DNA from: Pseudomonas fontis
GTDB lineage: Bacteria; Pseudomonadota; Gammaproteobacteria; Pseudomonadales; Pseudomonadaceae
Length of the DNA: 36,999 nt
Assembly: GCF_028656955.1 (NCBI RefSeq)
Contig: NZ_JAMDGY010000033.1
Location: 1-36,999, forward strand
Direction of reading: 5' to 3'
Shown here: piece after piece, positions 6,817 to 15,915 of the stretch
Numbering within the stretch: position 1 is the first letter of the stretch
How the letters are laid out: the number at the start of each line of letters is the position of its first letter
Translations under genes and position numbers: made by a program
Notes under the pieces: generated by a model
Database searches by the model: none
What the model was told of the DNA's origin: nothing
What the model saw: the letters and a program-made list of their open reading frames with translations, nothing else

Positions 6817-8679
6817 TCAGCCCAGTTCCCCCACCGCCCGCCACGCCTCATCAATCGCCGCATGCGCATACGCACTCCAGCCAGCATCCGAGTTGGCAAT
6901 GCTGACCTTGCCCAGCGGCTGGCGCGCCGCCGCGATCCATTGCTCATCCTGCGCAGCGTCGTCATACAGGCTGTTGGTGAAATACGAGTAACCATGGGAC
7001 CAGCGGTTCACCGTGATCGCTAGGATATCGCGCTGATGATCAAAGCCACCCGGCCCAAGCATGCGCTGCAACTGGTCACGCAACTGCGCTTCCATCTGCT
7101 CGAAAGTCATCGCGTACAGCCGCGCCCGCCCGGCACGGGCCTGGGCCCGGGCATTCATGCCGCTGTTCGGTGTGGTCGGCACGTAGACCATGTGCAAGCC
7201 AATCGGCTGTGACGGATCGCGCGGGTGCTCATAGCCGCCCATGCTCACCGGATAGTCCAGCTTGATCCGGCTGTACGGCAGCGTCGCGGCGTAGATCTCA
7301 TGCACCCCCAGTTGCTTGAACGCCTGCCAGTTGCGCACGATGACCTTGGTGTACACCAGCGGGAACTTGACGTTCTGGCTCAGGGCGAAGGCCTGCTCCT
7401 TGGACAGGTCGCGCAGCACATACGGGATCATCATGTTGTAGCAGGCCATCACGCAGTGCTTGCCGCGTACCTGTGCCAACTCACCACCCTTGCTGTAGCC
7501 GACGTTCACCCCACCCTCGACGTTGCGCACGCTCACTGCCGTGCTGTTCAGGCGAATGCGCACCGGCTGCCCGGCCTTGTCCAGTTGGCTGTAGTCGAAT
7601 GGCGCCAGGACGATATCCTCCATGCCCTGGCCAGGCGCCACGGCGGGGATCAGGCTGCGCACCAGCAGCCGCGCCAGCGAGGCATTGCCGTCGGGGAAGT
7701 GGTAGATGTACGGCTCTTCCATCTCCGCCTGGGCTTCTTCGCTGATCGGCTCCAGGCCCATCGCCGAAAAACCGGGGAAGCCAACGCTGTAGGCGTCATA
7801 AGCCGGCACCGCATCGATGCTCAAGGCCGAGAAGTCGTTGGTGCGGCTGAGGAAGTACTTCACCGCAGTCGGCGACAGGCCGACGTCCTCGAGCAGGAAG
7901 TCCTGGTAGCTGGTGCGTTCCAGGTGCTTGGTTTTTTCTTCGAGGGACTTCCCCTTGAGGTAGTCGCGCGGCGCCTCATGCAGGTCGATCAAGGCCTGGC
8001 GGTCGGCCTGCGGCAGCGGGAAATCATTGATGAATTCGCCAATCGGCCGCGCGTTGAGTTGCTCCGGCGCAATGTCGTCGGCCACCATCGGCGTCGGGTC
8101 GCCGGTTACCAGCTTGTCTTCGCCAAAGGTTTCCTTGTCGAAGAACACCGCCCGCGACAGGCCCAGGTCCGGGTAGAAGTTGCGCTCGAAAGCGCTTTCG
8201 AAGCGCTTGATATCCACCCCGAGCTTTTTCAGCAGCCCATTCACTTCGGCGCTGTAGAGGTGGTTTGGCGACTGGAACGCTTCGCTGCCGCCGTAGCCGA
8301 TGATCATCCGCCCCCCGGCGCTGAACTCGTTGCGCTTGGCATGGCCGCCGAAGTCGTCGTGGTTCTCGATGATCAGGATGCGCGCCGCCGGGTGCTTCTC
8401 GCGATAGAACCACGCCGCCGACAGGCCGCTGATCCCACCACCTACCACGATCAGGTCGTATTGCTCGCTGATCGGCAAGGCATCGGTGGCGAAGCTCTTT
8501 TTCTCCCAGCCCATCTGGTGCGCCACTTCAAAGGCACCAACATGGCTGCCGCGCATACCGGTCAGGGCCGGCGGGTAATACCGGCCCTCTGCCGCCGCCT
8601 GGAGAATCTGCAGCGGGGTGAGCCCCGCCGCGATACCGATAGCGACCCCGTTGAGGAAGTCGCGCCGGGTGATTTTCAT
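6817..8679 (-). CDS. spdH: Spermidine dehydrogenase, Tat-exported FAD oxidoreductase
   Basis: The 620-residue protein matches Pseudomonas SpdH in length and layout. SpdH oxidises spermidine to 1,3-diaminopropane and 4-aminobutanal, and spermine to spermidine and 3-aminopropanal. A twin-arginine signal is present at the N-terminus (TRRDFLNG, then a hydrophobic stretch and LQAAAEG), so export of the folded flavoprotein is expected. The FAD-binding Rossmann motif is VVGGGISGL (about 78-86), followed by an acidic end of strand 2 (IIENHDDFGGHAKRN). An AAGGACA ribosome-binding site lies just upstream of the ATG. It is the last gene of the run ALDH-ydcSTUV-patD-spdH, 17 bases after patD. This context of polyamine uptake and aminoaldehyde oxidation strongly supports the assignment over a generic NAD(P)/FAD oxidoreductase. 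Confidence 0.87.
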   Translation of the reverse strand: MKITRRDFLNGVAIGIAAGLTPLQILQAAAEGRYYPPALTGMRGSHVGAFEVAHQMGWEKKSFATDALPISEQYDLIVVGGGISGLSAAWFYREKHPAARILIIENHDDFGGHAKRNEFSAGGRMIIGYGGSEAFQSPNHLYSAEVNGLLKKLGVDIKRFESAFERNFYPDLGLSRAVFFDKETFGEDKLVTGDPTPMVADDIAPEQLNARPIGEFINDFPLPQADRQALIDLHEAPRDYLKGKSLEEKTKHLERTSYQDFLLEDVGLSPTAVKYFLSRTNDFSALSIDAVPAYDAYSVGFPGFSAMGLEPISEEAQAEMEEPYIYHFPDGNASLARLLVRSLIPAVAPGQGMEDIVLAPFDYSQLDKAGQPVRIRLNSTAVSVRNVEGGVNVGYSKGGELAQVRGKHCVMACYNMMIPYVLRDLSKEQAFALSQNVKFPLVYTKVIVRNWQAFKQLGVHEIYAATLPYSRIKLDYPVSMGGYEHPRDPSQPIGLHMVYVPTTPNSGMNARAQARAGRARLYAMTFEQMEAQLRDQLQRMLGPGGFDHQRDILAITVNRWSHGYSYFTNSLYDDAAQDEQWIAAARQPLGKVSIANSDAGWSAYAHAAIDEAWRAVGELG

Positions 8680-8696
8680 GAGGTGTCCTTACCAGA

Positions 8697-10121
8697 TCAG
8701 TGTTTGAACATCACATGCCGGACGCAGGTGTAGTCTTCGAGCCCGTACATGGACATGTCCTTACCATAGCCGGACAATTTCTGACCGCCATGGGGCATTT
8801 CGCTGACCAGCATGAAATGCGTGTTCACCCAGGTACAGCCGTACTGCAAGCGTGCTGAAAGGCGATGGGCGCGGCCGACATCCTGGGTCCACAGCGACGA
8901 GGCCAGGCCATAGTCGGAGTCATTGGCCCAGGCCAGCACTTGTTCCTCGCTGTCGAAGCGGGTCACCGAGACCACCGGGCCGAACACTTCGCGGCGGACG
9001 ATCTCGTCGTCCTGCTGGGCGTCGGCCAGCACGGTCGGCTCGAAGAAGAAGCCGTCACCAGGTACCGCCTTGCCCCCGGTGACCAGGCGGATATGCGCCT
9101 GGGCGATGGCCCGCTCGACCATGCCGGCGACCTTGTCGCGGTGCTGGGCGGTGATCAGTGGGCCGAGCTCGGTGTCCGGGTCGTCCTGCAGGCCGTACTT
9201 GATGGTGCTGACGGCTGCGCCGAGTTTTTCCACGAACTTTTCGTAGATGCCTTCCTGCGCATAGATGCGGCAGGCAGCCGTGCAGTCCTGGCCGGCATTG
9301 TAGAAACCGAAGGTACGAATGCCCTCGACGGCGGCGTCGATGTCGGCATCGTCGAAGATGATCACCGGCGCCTTGCCGCCCAGTTCCATGTGCATGCGCT
9401 TCACGCTGTCGGCGGTGCTGGCGATGATGTTGGCGCCGGTGGGGATGGAGCCAGTCAGCGAGACCATGCGCACTTTCGGGTGGGTGACCAGTGGCGAACC
9501 CACGCTCGGCCCACGGCCGAAGAGGATGTTCAGCACGCCGGCCGGGAAGATTTCGCTGGCCAGTTCAGCCAGGCGCAAGGCGGTCAATGGGGTCTGTTCG
9601 GAGGGCTTGAGCACCACGGTATTGCCGGCGGCCAGGGCCGGGGCGATCTTCCAGGCGACCATCATCAGCGGGTAGTTCCATGGCGCGATGGAGGCGATCA
9701 CGCCGATCGGGTCGCGGCGGATCATCGAGGTGTGGCCCGGCAGGTACTCGCCTGCCGCCGACCCGCTCAGGCAGCGGTTGGCCCCGGCAAAGAAGCGGAA
9801 CACGTCGGCAATCGCCGGGATCTCGTCGTTCAGCGCAGCGCTGTAGGGTTTGCCGCAGTTGTCGGACTCCAGCCTGGCCAGCTCTTGACCATGGGCCTCG
9901 ATGGTGTCGGCCAGTTTCAGCAGCAGCATCGAGCGGTCTTTGGGCGTGGTCTGTGACCAGCTGTCGAACGCATGGTCGGCGGCGCGCACGGCGGCATCGA
10001 CCTGGGCTGCTGTCGCTTCGTTGATCTCCACCAGCGTGGTGCCCAGCGCGGGGTTGAGTACCGCATAGCTGGCGCCTTCGCCGGCGACCAGTTGGCCATT
10101 GATCAGTAGTCGGGTTTGCAT
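8697..10121 (-). CDS. patD: Gamma-aminobutyraldehyde dehydrogenase
   Basis: This 474-residue enzyme, exactly the length of E. coli PatD, should oxidise 4-aminobutanal to GABA with NAD+ in the cytoplasm. Aldehyde dehydrogenase features are all present: APWNYP (147-152), KPSEQTP (172-178), Glu246 in MELGGK and the nucleophile Cys280 in NAGQDC. An AACTCCGGAGG ribosome-binding site precedes the ATG. It directly follows ydcV (17-base gap), as in the E. coli ydcSTUV-patD operon, and precedes spdH, whose product with spermidine would be its substrate. It is paralogous to the dehydrogenase at 14307-15770. Confidence 0.92.
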   Translation of the reverse strand: MQTRLLINGQLVAGEGASYAVLNPALGTTLVEINEATAAQVDAAVRAADHAFDSWSQTTPKDRSMLLLKLADTIEAHGQELARLESDNCGKPYSAALNDEIPAIADVFRFFAGANRCLSGSAAGEYLPGHTSMIRRDPIGVIASIAPWNYPLMMVAWKIAPALAAGNTVVLKPSEQTPLTALRLAELASEIFPAGVLNILFGRGPSVGSPLVTHPKVRMVSLTGSIPTGANIIASTADSVKRMHMELGGKAPVIIFDDADIDAAVEGIRTFGFYNAGQDCTAACRIYAQEGIYEKFVEKLGAAVSTIKYGLQDDPDTELGPLITAQHRDKVAGMVERAIAQAHIRLVTGGKAVPGDGFFFEPTVLADAQQDDEIVRREVFGPVVSVTRFDSEEQVLAWANDSDYGLASSLWTQDVGRAHRLSARLQYGCTWVNTHFMLVSEMPHGGQKLSGYGKDMSMYGLEDYTCVRHVMFKH

Positions 10122-10138
10122 GGCTAAATCCTCCGGAG

Positions 10139-10945
10139 TTATTTGCCGCTGCCGGCAACGCTTTCGCCGCCGCGGGTCAGGTAATAGGCGCCGAGAATCG
10201 GCAGCATGGTGACCATCATCACCAGCATGGCGACCACGTTGGTCACCGGCACGTCGCGCGGCCGGCTGAGCTGGTTGAGCAACCAGATCGGCAAGGTGCG
10301 TTCATGCCCGGCGGTGAAGGTGGTGACGATGATTTCATCGAACGACAGGGCGAACGCCAGCATGCCGCCGGCCAGCAGCGCCGAGCCGAGGTTGGGCAGG
10401 ATGATGTAGCGGAAGGTCTGCCAGCCGTCGGCGCCGAGGTCCATCGAGGCCTCGATCAGGCTGTGCGAGGTACGCCGCAGGCGAGCGATGACGTTGTTGT
10501 AGACGATCACCACGCAGAAGGTCGCGTGGCCGACGACGATGGTGAAGATCCCGGGCTCGATGCCCAGGGTCTTGAACGCCGAGAGCAGGGCGATGCCGGT
10601 GATGATGCCGGGCAGGGCAATCGGCAGGATGAGCATCAGCGAGATGCCTTCCTTGCCGAAGAAGTTGCGTCGGTACAGCGCCGCCGACGCCAGGGTGCCG
10701 AGCACCAGGGCGATCAGCGTGGCCAGGCACGCCACCTGCGCCGAGAGCTTGATCGACTCCAGCACATCAGGACGCGAGAACGCCACGCTGAACCACTTCA
10801 GGGTAAAGCCCTGGGGCGGGAAGCTGAACGCCGCGTCTTCGGTGTTGAAGGCGTAGAGGAAGATGATCAGGATCGGGAAGTGCAGGAACACCAGCCCGCC
10901 CCAGGCAGCCAGGCGCAAGCCCAGCGAGGCTTTTTCAGAGTGCAT
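10139..10945 (-). CDS. ydcV: Polyamine ABC transporter permease (PotC/YdcV type)
   Basis: This 268-residue inner-membrane permease has about six membrane segments and a BPD_transp_1 domain. The EAA loop that contacts the ATPase reads [23 protein letters not shown]. It is homologous to E. coli YdcV and PotC and forms the second membrane half of the importer with YdcU. Its start overlaps the end of ydcU by 11 bases, so the two are translationally linked. The substrate is probably a polyamine such as putrescine or spermidine, judging from the binding protein and the neighbouring catabolic genes. Confidence 0.92.
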   Translation of the reverse strand: MHSEKASLGLRLAAWGGLVFLHFPILIIFLYAFNTEDAAFSFPPQGFTLKWFSVAFSRPDVLESIKLSAQVACLATLIALVLGTLASAALYRRNFFGKEGISLMLILPIALPGIITGIALLSAFKTLGIEPGIFTIVVGHATFCVVIVYNNVIARLRRTSHSLIEASMDLGADGWQTFRYIILPNLGSALLAGGMLAFALSFDEIIVTTFTAGHERTLPIWLLNQLSRPRDVPVTNVVAMLVMMVTMLPILGAYYLTRGGESVAGSGK

Positions 10946-11885
10946 CGAAGGCCCCCAGGCGTTTGACGATGGACAGGTAGATGGCGATCAGCACGATCGG
11001 CACCAGGGTGAAGGCGGCGGCCATCGGCATGTTGCCGATCGCGCCCTGCTGGGCGTAGACCATGCTGCCGATGAAGTAGCCGGGCGGGCCTACCAGTTGC
11101 GGCACGATGAAGTCGCCCAGGGTCAGCGAGAAAGTGAAGATCGACCCGGCGGCAATGCCCGGCACCGACAGCGGCAGGATCACCTGCATGAAGGTCTGCC
11201 GAGGTTTCGCACCGAGGTCCGCCGAGGCTTGCAGCAAGGACGGCGGCAGGCGCTCCAGCGAGGCCTGGATCGGCAGGATCATGAGCGGCAACCAGATGTA
11301 GACGAACACCAGGAAACGCCCCAGGTGCGAGGTCGACAGGGTGCTGCCGCCCACCCCGGGAATGCCCAGGATGAATTGCAGCACTGGCTCCAGGTTCATC
11401 TGCTGGACGAACCACTGGGCGACGCCGCCCTTGGCCAGCAGCAGGGTCCAGGCGTAGGCCTTGACGATGTAGCTGGCCCACATCGGCATCATCACCGCGA
11501 TGTAGAAGAACGCCTTGGTCTTGCCGGTGGTGTAGCGCGCCATGTAGTAGGCAATCGGGAAGGCCAGGGCGGCGCTGGCCGCCGACACGGCGATGGCCAT
11601 GCTCAGGGTGCGCAGGATGATGTCGAAGTTCGCCGGGTTGAACAGCGCGGCGAAGTTGCCCAGGGTCAGGTCCGGGGTCACCGCCATGGTGAAGTCGTCG
11701 AAGGTGTAGAACCCTTGCCACAGCAGGTTCAGCAGCGAGCCGAGGTAGATCGCGCCGAACCAGATCAGCGGCGGGATGAGCAACATCAGCAGGTACAGGT
11801 TGGGCCGCCGATAGAGCAGGTTGCAGAAGCGCCGCAGCGGTGAGTCGAGGGGCCGCAAGGCCGGGTTTTCCAGGGCCAGGCTCAT
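10935..11885 (-). CDS. ydcU: Polyamine ABC transporter permease (PotB/YdcU type)
   Basis: The 316-residue permease has a hydrophilic N-terminal tail ([19 protein letters not shown]), a first membrane segment at about residues 31-55, and a BPD_transp_1 domain with the EAA loop [19 protein letters not shown]. The length is close to E. coli YdcU (313). It starts one base after the end of the ATPase gene and overlaps ydcV, so the three genes form one tight unit. It should pair with YdcV in the cytoplasmic membrane. Confidence 0.92.
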   Translation of the reverse strand: MSLALENPALRPLDSPLRRFCNLLYRRPNLYLLMLLIPPLIWFGAIYLGSLLNLLWQGFYTFDDFTMAVTPDLTLGNFAALFNPANFDIILRTLSMAIAVSAASAALAFPIAYYMARYTTGKTKAFFYIAVMMPMWASYIVKAYAWTLLLAKGGVAQWFVQQMNLEPVLQFILGIPGVGGSTLSTSHLGRFLVFVYIWLPLMILPIQASLERLPPSLLQASADLGAKPRQTFMQVILPLSVPGIAAGSIFTFSLTLGDFIVPQLVGPPGYFIGSMVYAQQGAIGNMPMAAAFTLVPIVLIAIYLSIVKRLGAFDAL

Positions 11886-11886
11886 C

Positions 11887-12927
11887 TCAGCGGCCCTCGC
11901 CCAGTGCGGTTTCCTGCAAGGCGGTCATGGCCTCGCGGGCCCAGCGCGCCTGCACGCGCTGGCCGGTTTGCCAGGGCTGGTTCTGCTCCTGCCATTGGTT
12001 GTTGGCGTGGCTTACCGCCAGCAGTTGGCCGTTGTCCAGTTTCAGTTCGTAGCGGGTGGCGCTGCCCTGGTACTGGATATCGTGCAGCAGGCCGCTGACC
12101 TGGATCTCGTGGCTGGTGGCAGCCTGCTCGCCCAGGCGGATATGCTCCGGGCGAATCGAGAAGGGCAGTTGGCTGCCGTTGAGTTGCTGGGCCAGGTCGC
12201 CACGCACTACGTTGGAGGTGCCGACGAACTCGGCAACGAAGGTGGTCGCCGGTTTCATGTAGAGGTTGCGCGGGGTATCCACTTGCTCGATGCGCCCGCG
12301 ATTGAACACCGCGACGCGATCGGACATCGACAGCGCTTCGGTCTGGTCGTGGGTCACGAAGATGAAGGTGATGCCCAGCTGGCGTTGCAGTTTTTTCAGC
12401 TCGCTCTGCATCTGCTCGCGCAGCTTCAGGTCGAGGGCGCCCAGCGGCTCATCAAGCAGCAGCACTCGTGGGCGGTTGACCAGCGCGCGGGCCAGGGCCA
12501 CCCGCTGGCGCTGGCCACCGGACAGTTGCACCGGTTTGCGCTCGCCGTAGCCATTGAGGGCAACCATGGCCAGGGCTTCTTCGGCGCGTGCCAGGCGTTC
12601 CTGCTTGGCGACGCCCTTGACCTTGAGGCCGTAGGCGACGTTGTCGCGCACGTTCATGTGCGGGAACAGGGCGTAGTCCTGGAACACCGTATTGACGTCG
12701 CGCTGGTAGGGCGGCAGGCCGGCGGCTTCGGCGCCGTGAATGCGGATCGAGCCGTGGCTGGGTTGTTCGAAGCCGGCGATCAGGCGCAGGCAGGTGGTCT
12801 TGCCTGAGCCGGAGGGGCCAAGCATGGAAAAGAACTCGCCGTCCTGGATGTCGATGGAGACCTGGTCGACGGCTTTGACTTCGCCGAACGAGCGGGAAAC
12901 CTGGGTGAACTGGACTGCAAGGGTCAT
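11887..12927 (-). CDS. ydcT: Polyamine ABC transporter ATP-binding protein (PotA/YdcT type)
   Basis: The 346-residue ATPase of the PotA family powers polyamine import. Walker A is GPSGSGKT (37-44), the signature is LSGGQ (135-139) and Walker B is VLLLDE (155-160), followed by the H-loop FVTHDQTEAL. The C-terminal third, after about residue 240, is a TOBE/regulatory domain. The frame is open to 12987, but ATG 12927 (MTLAVQFTQVSRSF) has a GGAG ribosome-binding site 9 bases upstream and starts as the family does. A REP pair separates it from the binding-protein gene upstream. Confidence 0.92.
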   Translation of the reverse strand: MTLAVQFTQVSRSFGEVKAVDQVSIDIQDGEFFSMLGPSGSGKTTCLRLIAGFEQPSHGSIRIHGAEAAGLPPYQRDVNTVFQDYALFPHMNVRDNVAYGLKVKGVAKQERLARAEEALAMVALNGYGERKPVQLSGGQRQRVALARALVNRPRVLLLDEPLGALDLKLREQMQSELKKLQRQLGITFIFVTHDQTEALSMSDRVAVFNRGRIEQVDTPRNLYMKPATTFVAEFVGTSNVVRGDLAQQLNGSQLPFSIRPEHIRLGEQAATSHEIQVSGLLHDIQYQGSATRYELKLDNGQLLAVSHANNQWQEQNQPWQTGQRVQARWAREAMTALQETALGEGR

Positions 12928-13011
12928 GGTGGCGTGCTCCGGATAGGCGTGGGTATGCGCAGCGGCCCAGGCCTGGACGACTGACAACGGTTGTGCGGTG
13001 AGTTCAGAACA

Positions 13012-13061
13012 TCGCGGGACAAGCCCGCTCCCACAACTGTAGGAGCCAGCTCGTCCCGCGA
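13012..13061. repeat. REP pair between ydcS and ydcT
   Basis: A compact REP palindrome lies in the 141-base gap between the binding-protein gene and the ATPase gene. Its arms are 13012-13035 and 13038-13061 (TCGCGGGAC...CTCCCACA and its inverted near-copy), with few mismatches and a 2-base centre. In the message it would form a strong hairpin 8 bases after the ydcS stop. Such structures can protect the upstream mRNA and give more binding protein than ATPase, as in E. coli malE-malF. Confidence 0.8.
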
Positions 13062-13068
13062 CAGGGCT

Positions 13069-14220
13069 CTAGCGGCCGCCCATGATCGCGATGTAATCCT
13101 GGGTCCAGCGGCTGTACGGCACGAACTTGCCGCCTTCAGCCTGCGGGGTTTTCCAGAAGGCGATCTTGTCGAACTGATCAAAGCCATTGGTCTTGCAGCC
13201 TTCGGCACCCAGCAGTTCGCTGCCGGTGCAGGCTGCCGGCACCGCCGGCAACGAGCCGAACCAGGCCGCGACGTCACCCTGGACCTTCGGTTGCAGCGAC
13301 CAGTCCATCCACTTGTAGGCACAGTTCGGGTGCTTGGCCTCGGCATGCAGCATGGTGGTGTCGGCCCAGCCGGTGGCGCCTTCCTTCGGAATGGTCGAGG
13401 CCACCGGCTGGTTGTCTGCCTTCAAGCCGTTGACCATGTAGCCCCACGAGCTGGAAGCAGCCACGCCTTCGTTCTTCACGTCGCTCATCTGCACCGTCGC
13501 GTCATGCCAGTAGCGGTGCACCAGCGGGTGCTGTTCGCGCAGCAGGTCGAGCACTGCCTTGTACTGGGTTTCGTTCAGCTCATAGGGGTTCTGGATACCC
13601 AGTTCCGGCTTGGCCGATTTCAGGTACAGCGCGGCATCAGCGATATAGATCGGGCCGTCATAGGCCTGCACACGGCCCTTGTTCGGCTTGCCGTCCGGCA
13701 GGTTCTGCGGGGCGAACACCACGTTCCAACTGGTCGGCGCTTCCTTGAACACATTGGTGTTGTACAGCAGCACGTTCGGGCCCCACTGGTAAGGCGTGCC
13801 GTACGCCTGTTTGTCGACCACGTACCAGGCACCGTTCTGCAGGCGCGGGTCGATGTTCTTCCAGTTCGGGATCAGCGAGGTATTGATCGGCTGCACGCGC
13901 TTGCCGGCAATCAGGCGCAGCGAGGCGTCACCCGAGGCGGTGACCAGGTCGTAGCCACCCTTGGCCATCAGGCTGACCATCTCGTCGGAGGTGGCGGCGG
14001 TCTTCACGCTGACCTTGCAGCCGGTTTCCTGCTCGAAGCCGGTCACCCAGTCATATGCCTTGTCGCTTTCACCACGCTCGATATAGCCGGGCCAGGCGAC
14101 GATATCCAGCTGGCCTTCACCGGCGCCCACGGCCTTGAGCGGTTCGGCGGCCTGCAGGCCGGCGCTGGCCAGCAGGGCGGTGCTCAGGGCGCTGAGCAAT
14201 GCGGTCTTGTGCGCGAACAT
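13069..14220 (-). CDS. ydcS: Polyamine ABC transporter substrate-binding protein (PotD/YdcS type)
   Basis: This 383-residue periplasmic protein has a signal peptide (MFAHKTALLSALSTALLASA, likely cleaved after LQAAE or nearby) and a PotD-like body. Recognisable parts are GQLDIVAWPGYIERG, where the Trp lies in the polyamine-binding region, and YDLVTASGDASLRLI. The length is close to E. coli YdcS (381). It is the first transporter gene, 86 bases after the second aldehyde dehydrogenase gene, and has an AAGAGGG ribosome-binding site. E. coli YdcS has also been reported to have polyhydroxybutyrate-related activity, but uptake is the simpler role here. Confidence 0.9.
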   Translation of the reverse strand: MFAHKTALLSALSTALLASAGLQAAEPLKAVGAGEGQLDIVAWPGYIERGESDKAYDWVTGFEQETGCKVSVKTAATSDEMVSLMAKGGYDLVTASGDASLRLIAGKRVQPINTSLIPNWKNIDPRLQNGAWYVVDKQAYGTPYQWGPNVLLYNTNVFKEAPTSWNVVFAPQNLPDGKPNKGRVQAYDGPIYIADAALYLKSAKPELGIQNPYELNETQYKAVLDLLREQHPLVHRYWHDATVQMSDVKNEGVAASSSWGYMVNGLKADNQPVASTIPKEGATGWADTTMLHAEAKHPNCAYKWMDWSLQPKVQGDVAAWFGSLPAVPAACTGSELLGAEGCKTNGFDQFDKIAFWKTPQAEGGKFVPYSRWTQDYIAIMGGR

Positions 14221-14306
14221 GGTTTTCCCTCTTCTTCAAATTATGGTCGGGGCAGTGGTGAAAGCAGTGACGCAACGTCTGGTAAGGGTAGTGCTGTTAT
14301 TCGGTT

Positions 14307-15770
14307 CTATCCCAGGTGCTCGCCGTGGCGCGCCATGATGTGGCGCACCACGCTGTAGTCCTGCAGCGAGTCGCTGGAGAGGTCCTTGCCGTAGCCCGAG
14401 CGCTTCAAGCCGCCATGGGGCATCTCGCTGACCAGCATGAAATGGCTGTTGATCCAGGTGCAGCCATATTGCAGGCGGGCGGCGACCTGCATGGCCTTGT
14501 CGAGGTTCTGCGTCCACACCGAGGAGGCCAGGCCGTATTCGGACTCGTTGGCCCAGTCCACCGCCTGGCTCAATTCGTCGAAGCGGGTGACCGTGACCAC
14601 CGGCCCGAACACTTCCCGCTGGACGATCTCGTCGCCCTGCTTGCAGCCGGCCAGCAAGGTCGGCTGGTAATAGAAGCCGGGGCCTGAATGCACGGCGGCG
14701 CCAGTCACCCGCTCGATATGCGGCTGGCTCAGGGCGCGTTCGACAAAGCTGGCGACGCGGTCGCGCTGGCGCGTGCTGATCAGCGGGCCGATCTCGTTGT
14801 CGGCGTCGCGTTTGCCGGCAAAGCGCAGGCTGGCGACCGCAGCGCCGAGTTCGGCGACCAGCCGATCATGGATGCCGGCCTGGGCGTAGATGCGGCAGGC
14901 AGCGGTGCAGTCCTGCCCGGCGTTGTAGTAGCCGTAGCTGCGCACGCCCTCGACCACGGCCTGCAGGTCGGCATCGTCGCAGACGATCACCGGGGCCTTG
15001 CCGCCCAGTTCCAGGTGGGTGCGCTTGAGGGTTTTCGAGGCGGCTTGAAGGATCTTCTGCCCGGTAACGATATCGCCGGTCAGCGAGACCATGCGCACCC
15101 GTGGGTGGCTGACCAGATGCCCACCGACGCTTTCGCCGCCGCCACAGACAATGTTCAGCACGCCAGGTGGCAACAGCTCGGCGAGTACCGGGGCGAGCGC
15201 CAGGATCGACAGCGGGGTGTGTTCGGAGGGCTTGAACACCAAGGTGTTGCCGGCGGCCAGGGCGGGGGCGATTTTCCAGGCGGCCATCATGATCGGGTAG
15301 TTCCATGGCGCAATGGAGGCGACCACGCCGAGCGGGTCGCGGCGCACCATGCTGGTGTAGCCAGGCAGGTATTCGCCGGCCAATTGGCCGGTCTGGCAAC
15401 GTACGGCACCAGCAAAGAAACGGAACACATCGATGGCCGCCGGCAGGTCGTCCTGGCGCGCCAGGTGCAGCGGCTTGCCGCAGTTCAGCGCTTCCAGGCG
15501 CGCCAGCAGCTCAATGCGTTGCTGCAAGGCATCGGCAATCGCCAGGAGGATGTTCGAGCGCTGTTGCGGGGTGGTGCGCGACCAACCGGAGAAGGCCCGG
15601 TGGGCTGCAAGAATGGCGGCTTCGACCTGCTCGGCGCTGGCCTCGGCGATGCGCGCGAGCACCTCGCCAGTTGCCGGGTTGAGGATCGGTTCGGCCAAGC
15701 CGTTGCCCTGCACCAGCTCGCCATCGATCAGCAATGCGGTGCACAGCGGGGAAGAAGGGGTACCAGGCAT
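14307..15770 (-). CDS. Aldehyde dehydrogenase, PatD-like paralogue
   Basis: This 487-residue NAD+-dependent aldehyde dehydrogenase is strongly similar to patD six genes' length downstream. Both share the [15 protein letters not shown] active-site stretch, the APWNYP motif and the PHGG(L/Q)K C-terminal block. The catalytic pair is Cys288 and Glu254. I prefer ATG 15770 (MPGTPSSP) over a GTG at 15800, because a TATAAA promoter-like hexamer lies at 15790-15795 and the family needs no extension. It is the first structural gene after the LysR regulator. A plausible substrate is another aminoaldehyde of spermidine or spermine breakdown, such as 3-aminopropanal, but this is inference. Redundancy with PatD is the alternative. 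Confidence 0.9.
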   Translation of the reverse strand: MPGTPSSPLCTALLIDGELVQGNGLAEPILNPATGEVLARIAEASAEQVEAAILAAHRAFSGWSRTTPQQRSNILLAIADALQQRIELLARLEALNCGKPLHLARQDDLPAAIDVFRFFAGAVRCQTGQLAGEYLPGYTSMVRRDPLGVVASIAPWNYPIMMAAWKIAPALAAGNTLVFKPSEHTPLSILALAPVLAELLPPGVLNIVCGGGESVGGHLVSHPRVRMVSLTGDIVTGQKILQAASKTLKRTHLELGGKAPVIVCDDADLQAVVEGVRSYGYYNAGQDCTAACRIYAQAGIHDRLVAELGAAVASLRFAGKRDADNEIGPLISTRQRDRVASFVERALSQPHIERVTGAAVHSGPGFYYQPTLLAGCKQGDEIVQREVFGPVVTVTRFDELSQAVDWANESEYGLASSVWTQNLDKAMQVAARLQYGCTWINSHFMLVSEMPHGGLKRSGYGKDLSSDSLQDYSVVRHIMARHGEHLG

Positions 15771-15789
15771 CGTGCGTGTGCTCTTTTGT

Positions 15790-15795
15790 TTTATA
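15790..15795 (-). promoter_or_regulatory. Candidate -10 of the polyamine operon promoter
   Basis: TATAAA on the minus strand lies 20 bases before the ATG of the dehydrogenase gene. No good -35 hexamer lies at the right distance (CTGCGT at 17 bases), as is common for activator-dependent promoters. The LysR-type box at 15835-15855 would be centred near -62 from its start point. Confidence 0.45.
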
Positions 15796-15834
15796 TGCAC
15801 GCTGGACGGGCCACGCAGGGCCGCGCCGTCGCTT

Positions 15835-15855
15835 CTAGTCGTGGCTTGAGACTAG
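15835..15855 (-). promoter_or_regulatory. LysR-type operator (T-N11-A dyad)
   Basis: CTAGTC-N9-GACTAG is a perfect dyad with 6-base arms and contains the T-N11-A signature of LysR-type recognition sites. It lies in the gap between the LysR gene and the aldehyde dehydrogenase gene, 65 to 85 bases before the latter's ATG. It is the best candidate binding site of the adjacent regulator. Confidence 0.6.
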
Positions 15856-15898
15856 TGCGGCTGACGCTGGCCTACAAATTCTAAATACTGAAGGCAGC

Positions 15899-15915
15899 AT
15901 TCGATTAAATCGAAT
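15899..15915. repeat. 17-bp AT-rich palindrome at the LysR gene end
   Basis: ATTCGATT-A-AATCGAAT is a perfect palindrome with 8-base arms that includes the TAA stop of the LysR gene. It lacks a U-tract and is AT-rich, so it is not a good intrinsic terminator. It could be a second regulatory site. Confidence 0.5.

Noticed and set aside
7225..8733. Open frame of 502 codons on the plus strand opposite spdH
   Set aside because: It is a shadow of spdH, whose Tat signal, FAD motif and operon context are clear. The product is low-complexity and unrelated to any family I know.
15771..15830. Possible sigma-54 promoter (TGGCCCG ... TGC) before the aldehyde dehydrogenase gene
   Set aside because: The GG and GC pairs are 12 bases apart instead of the required 10, and the TTGC element is absent.
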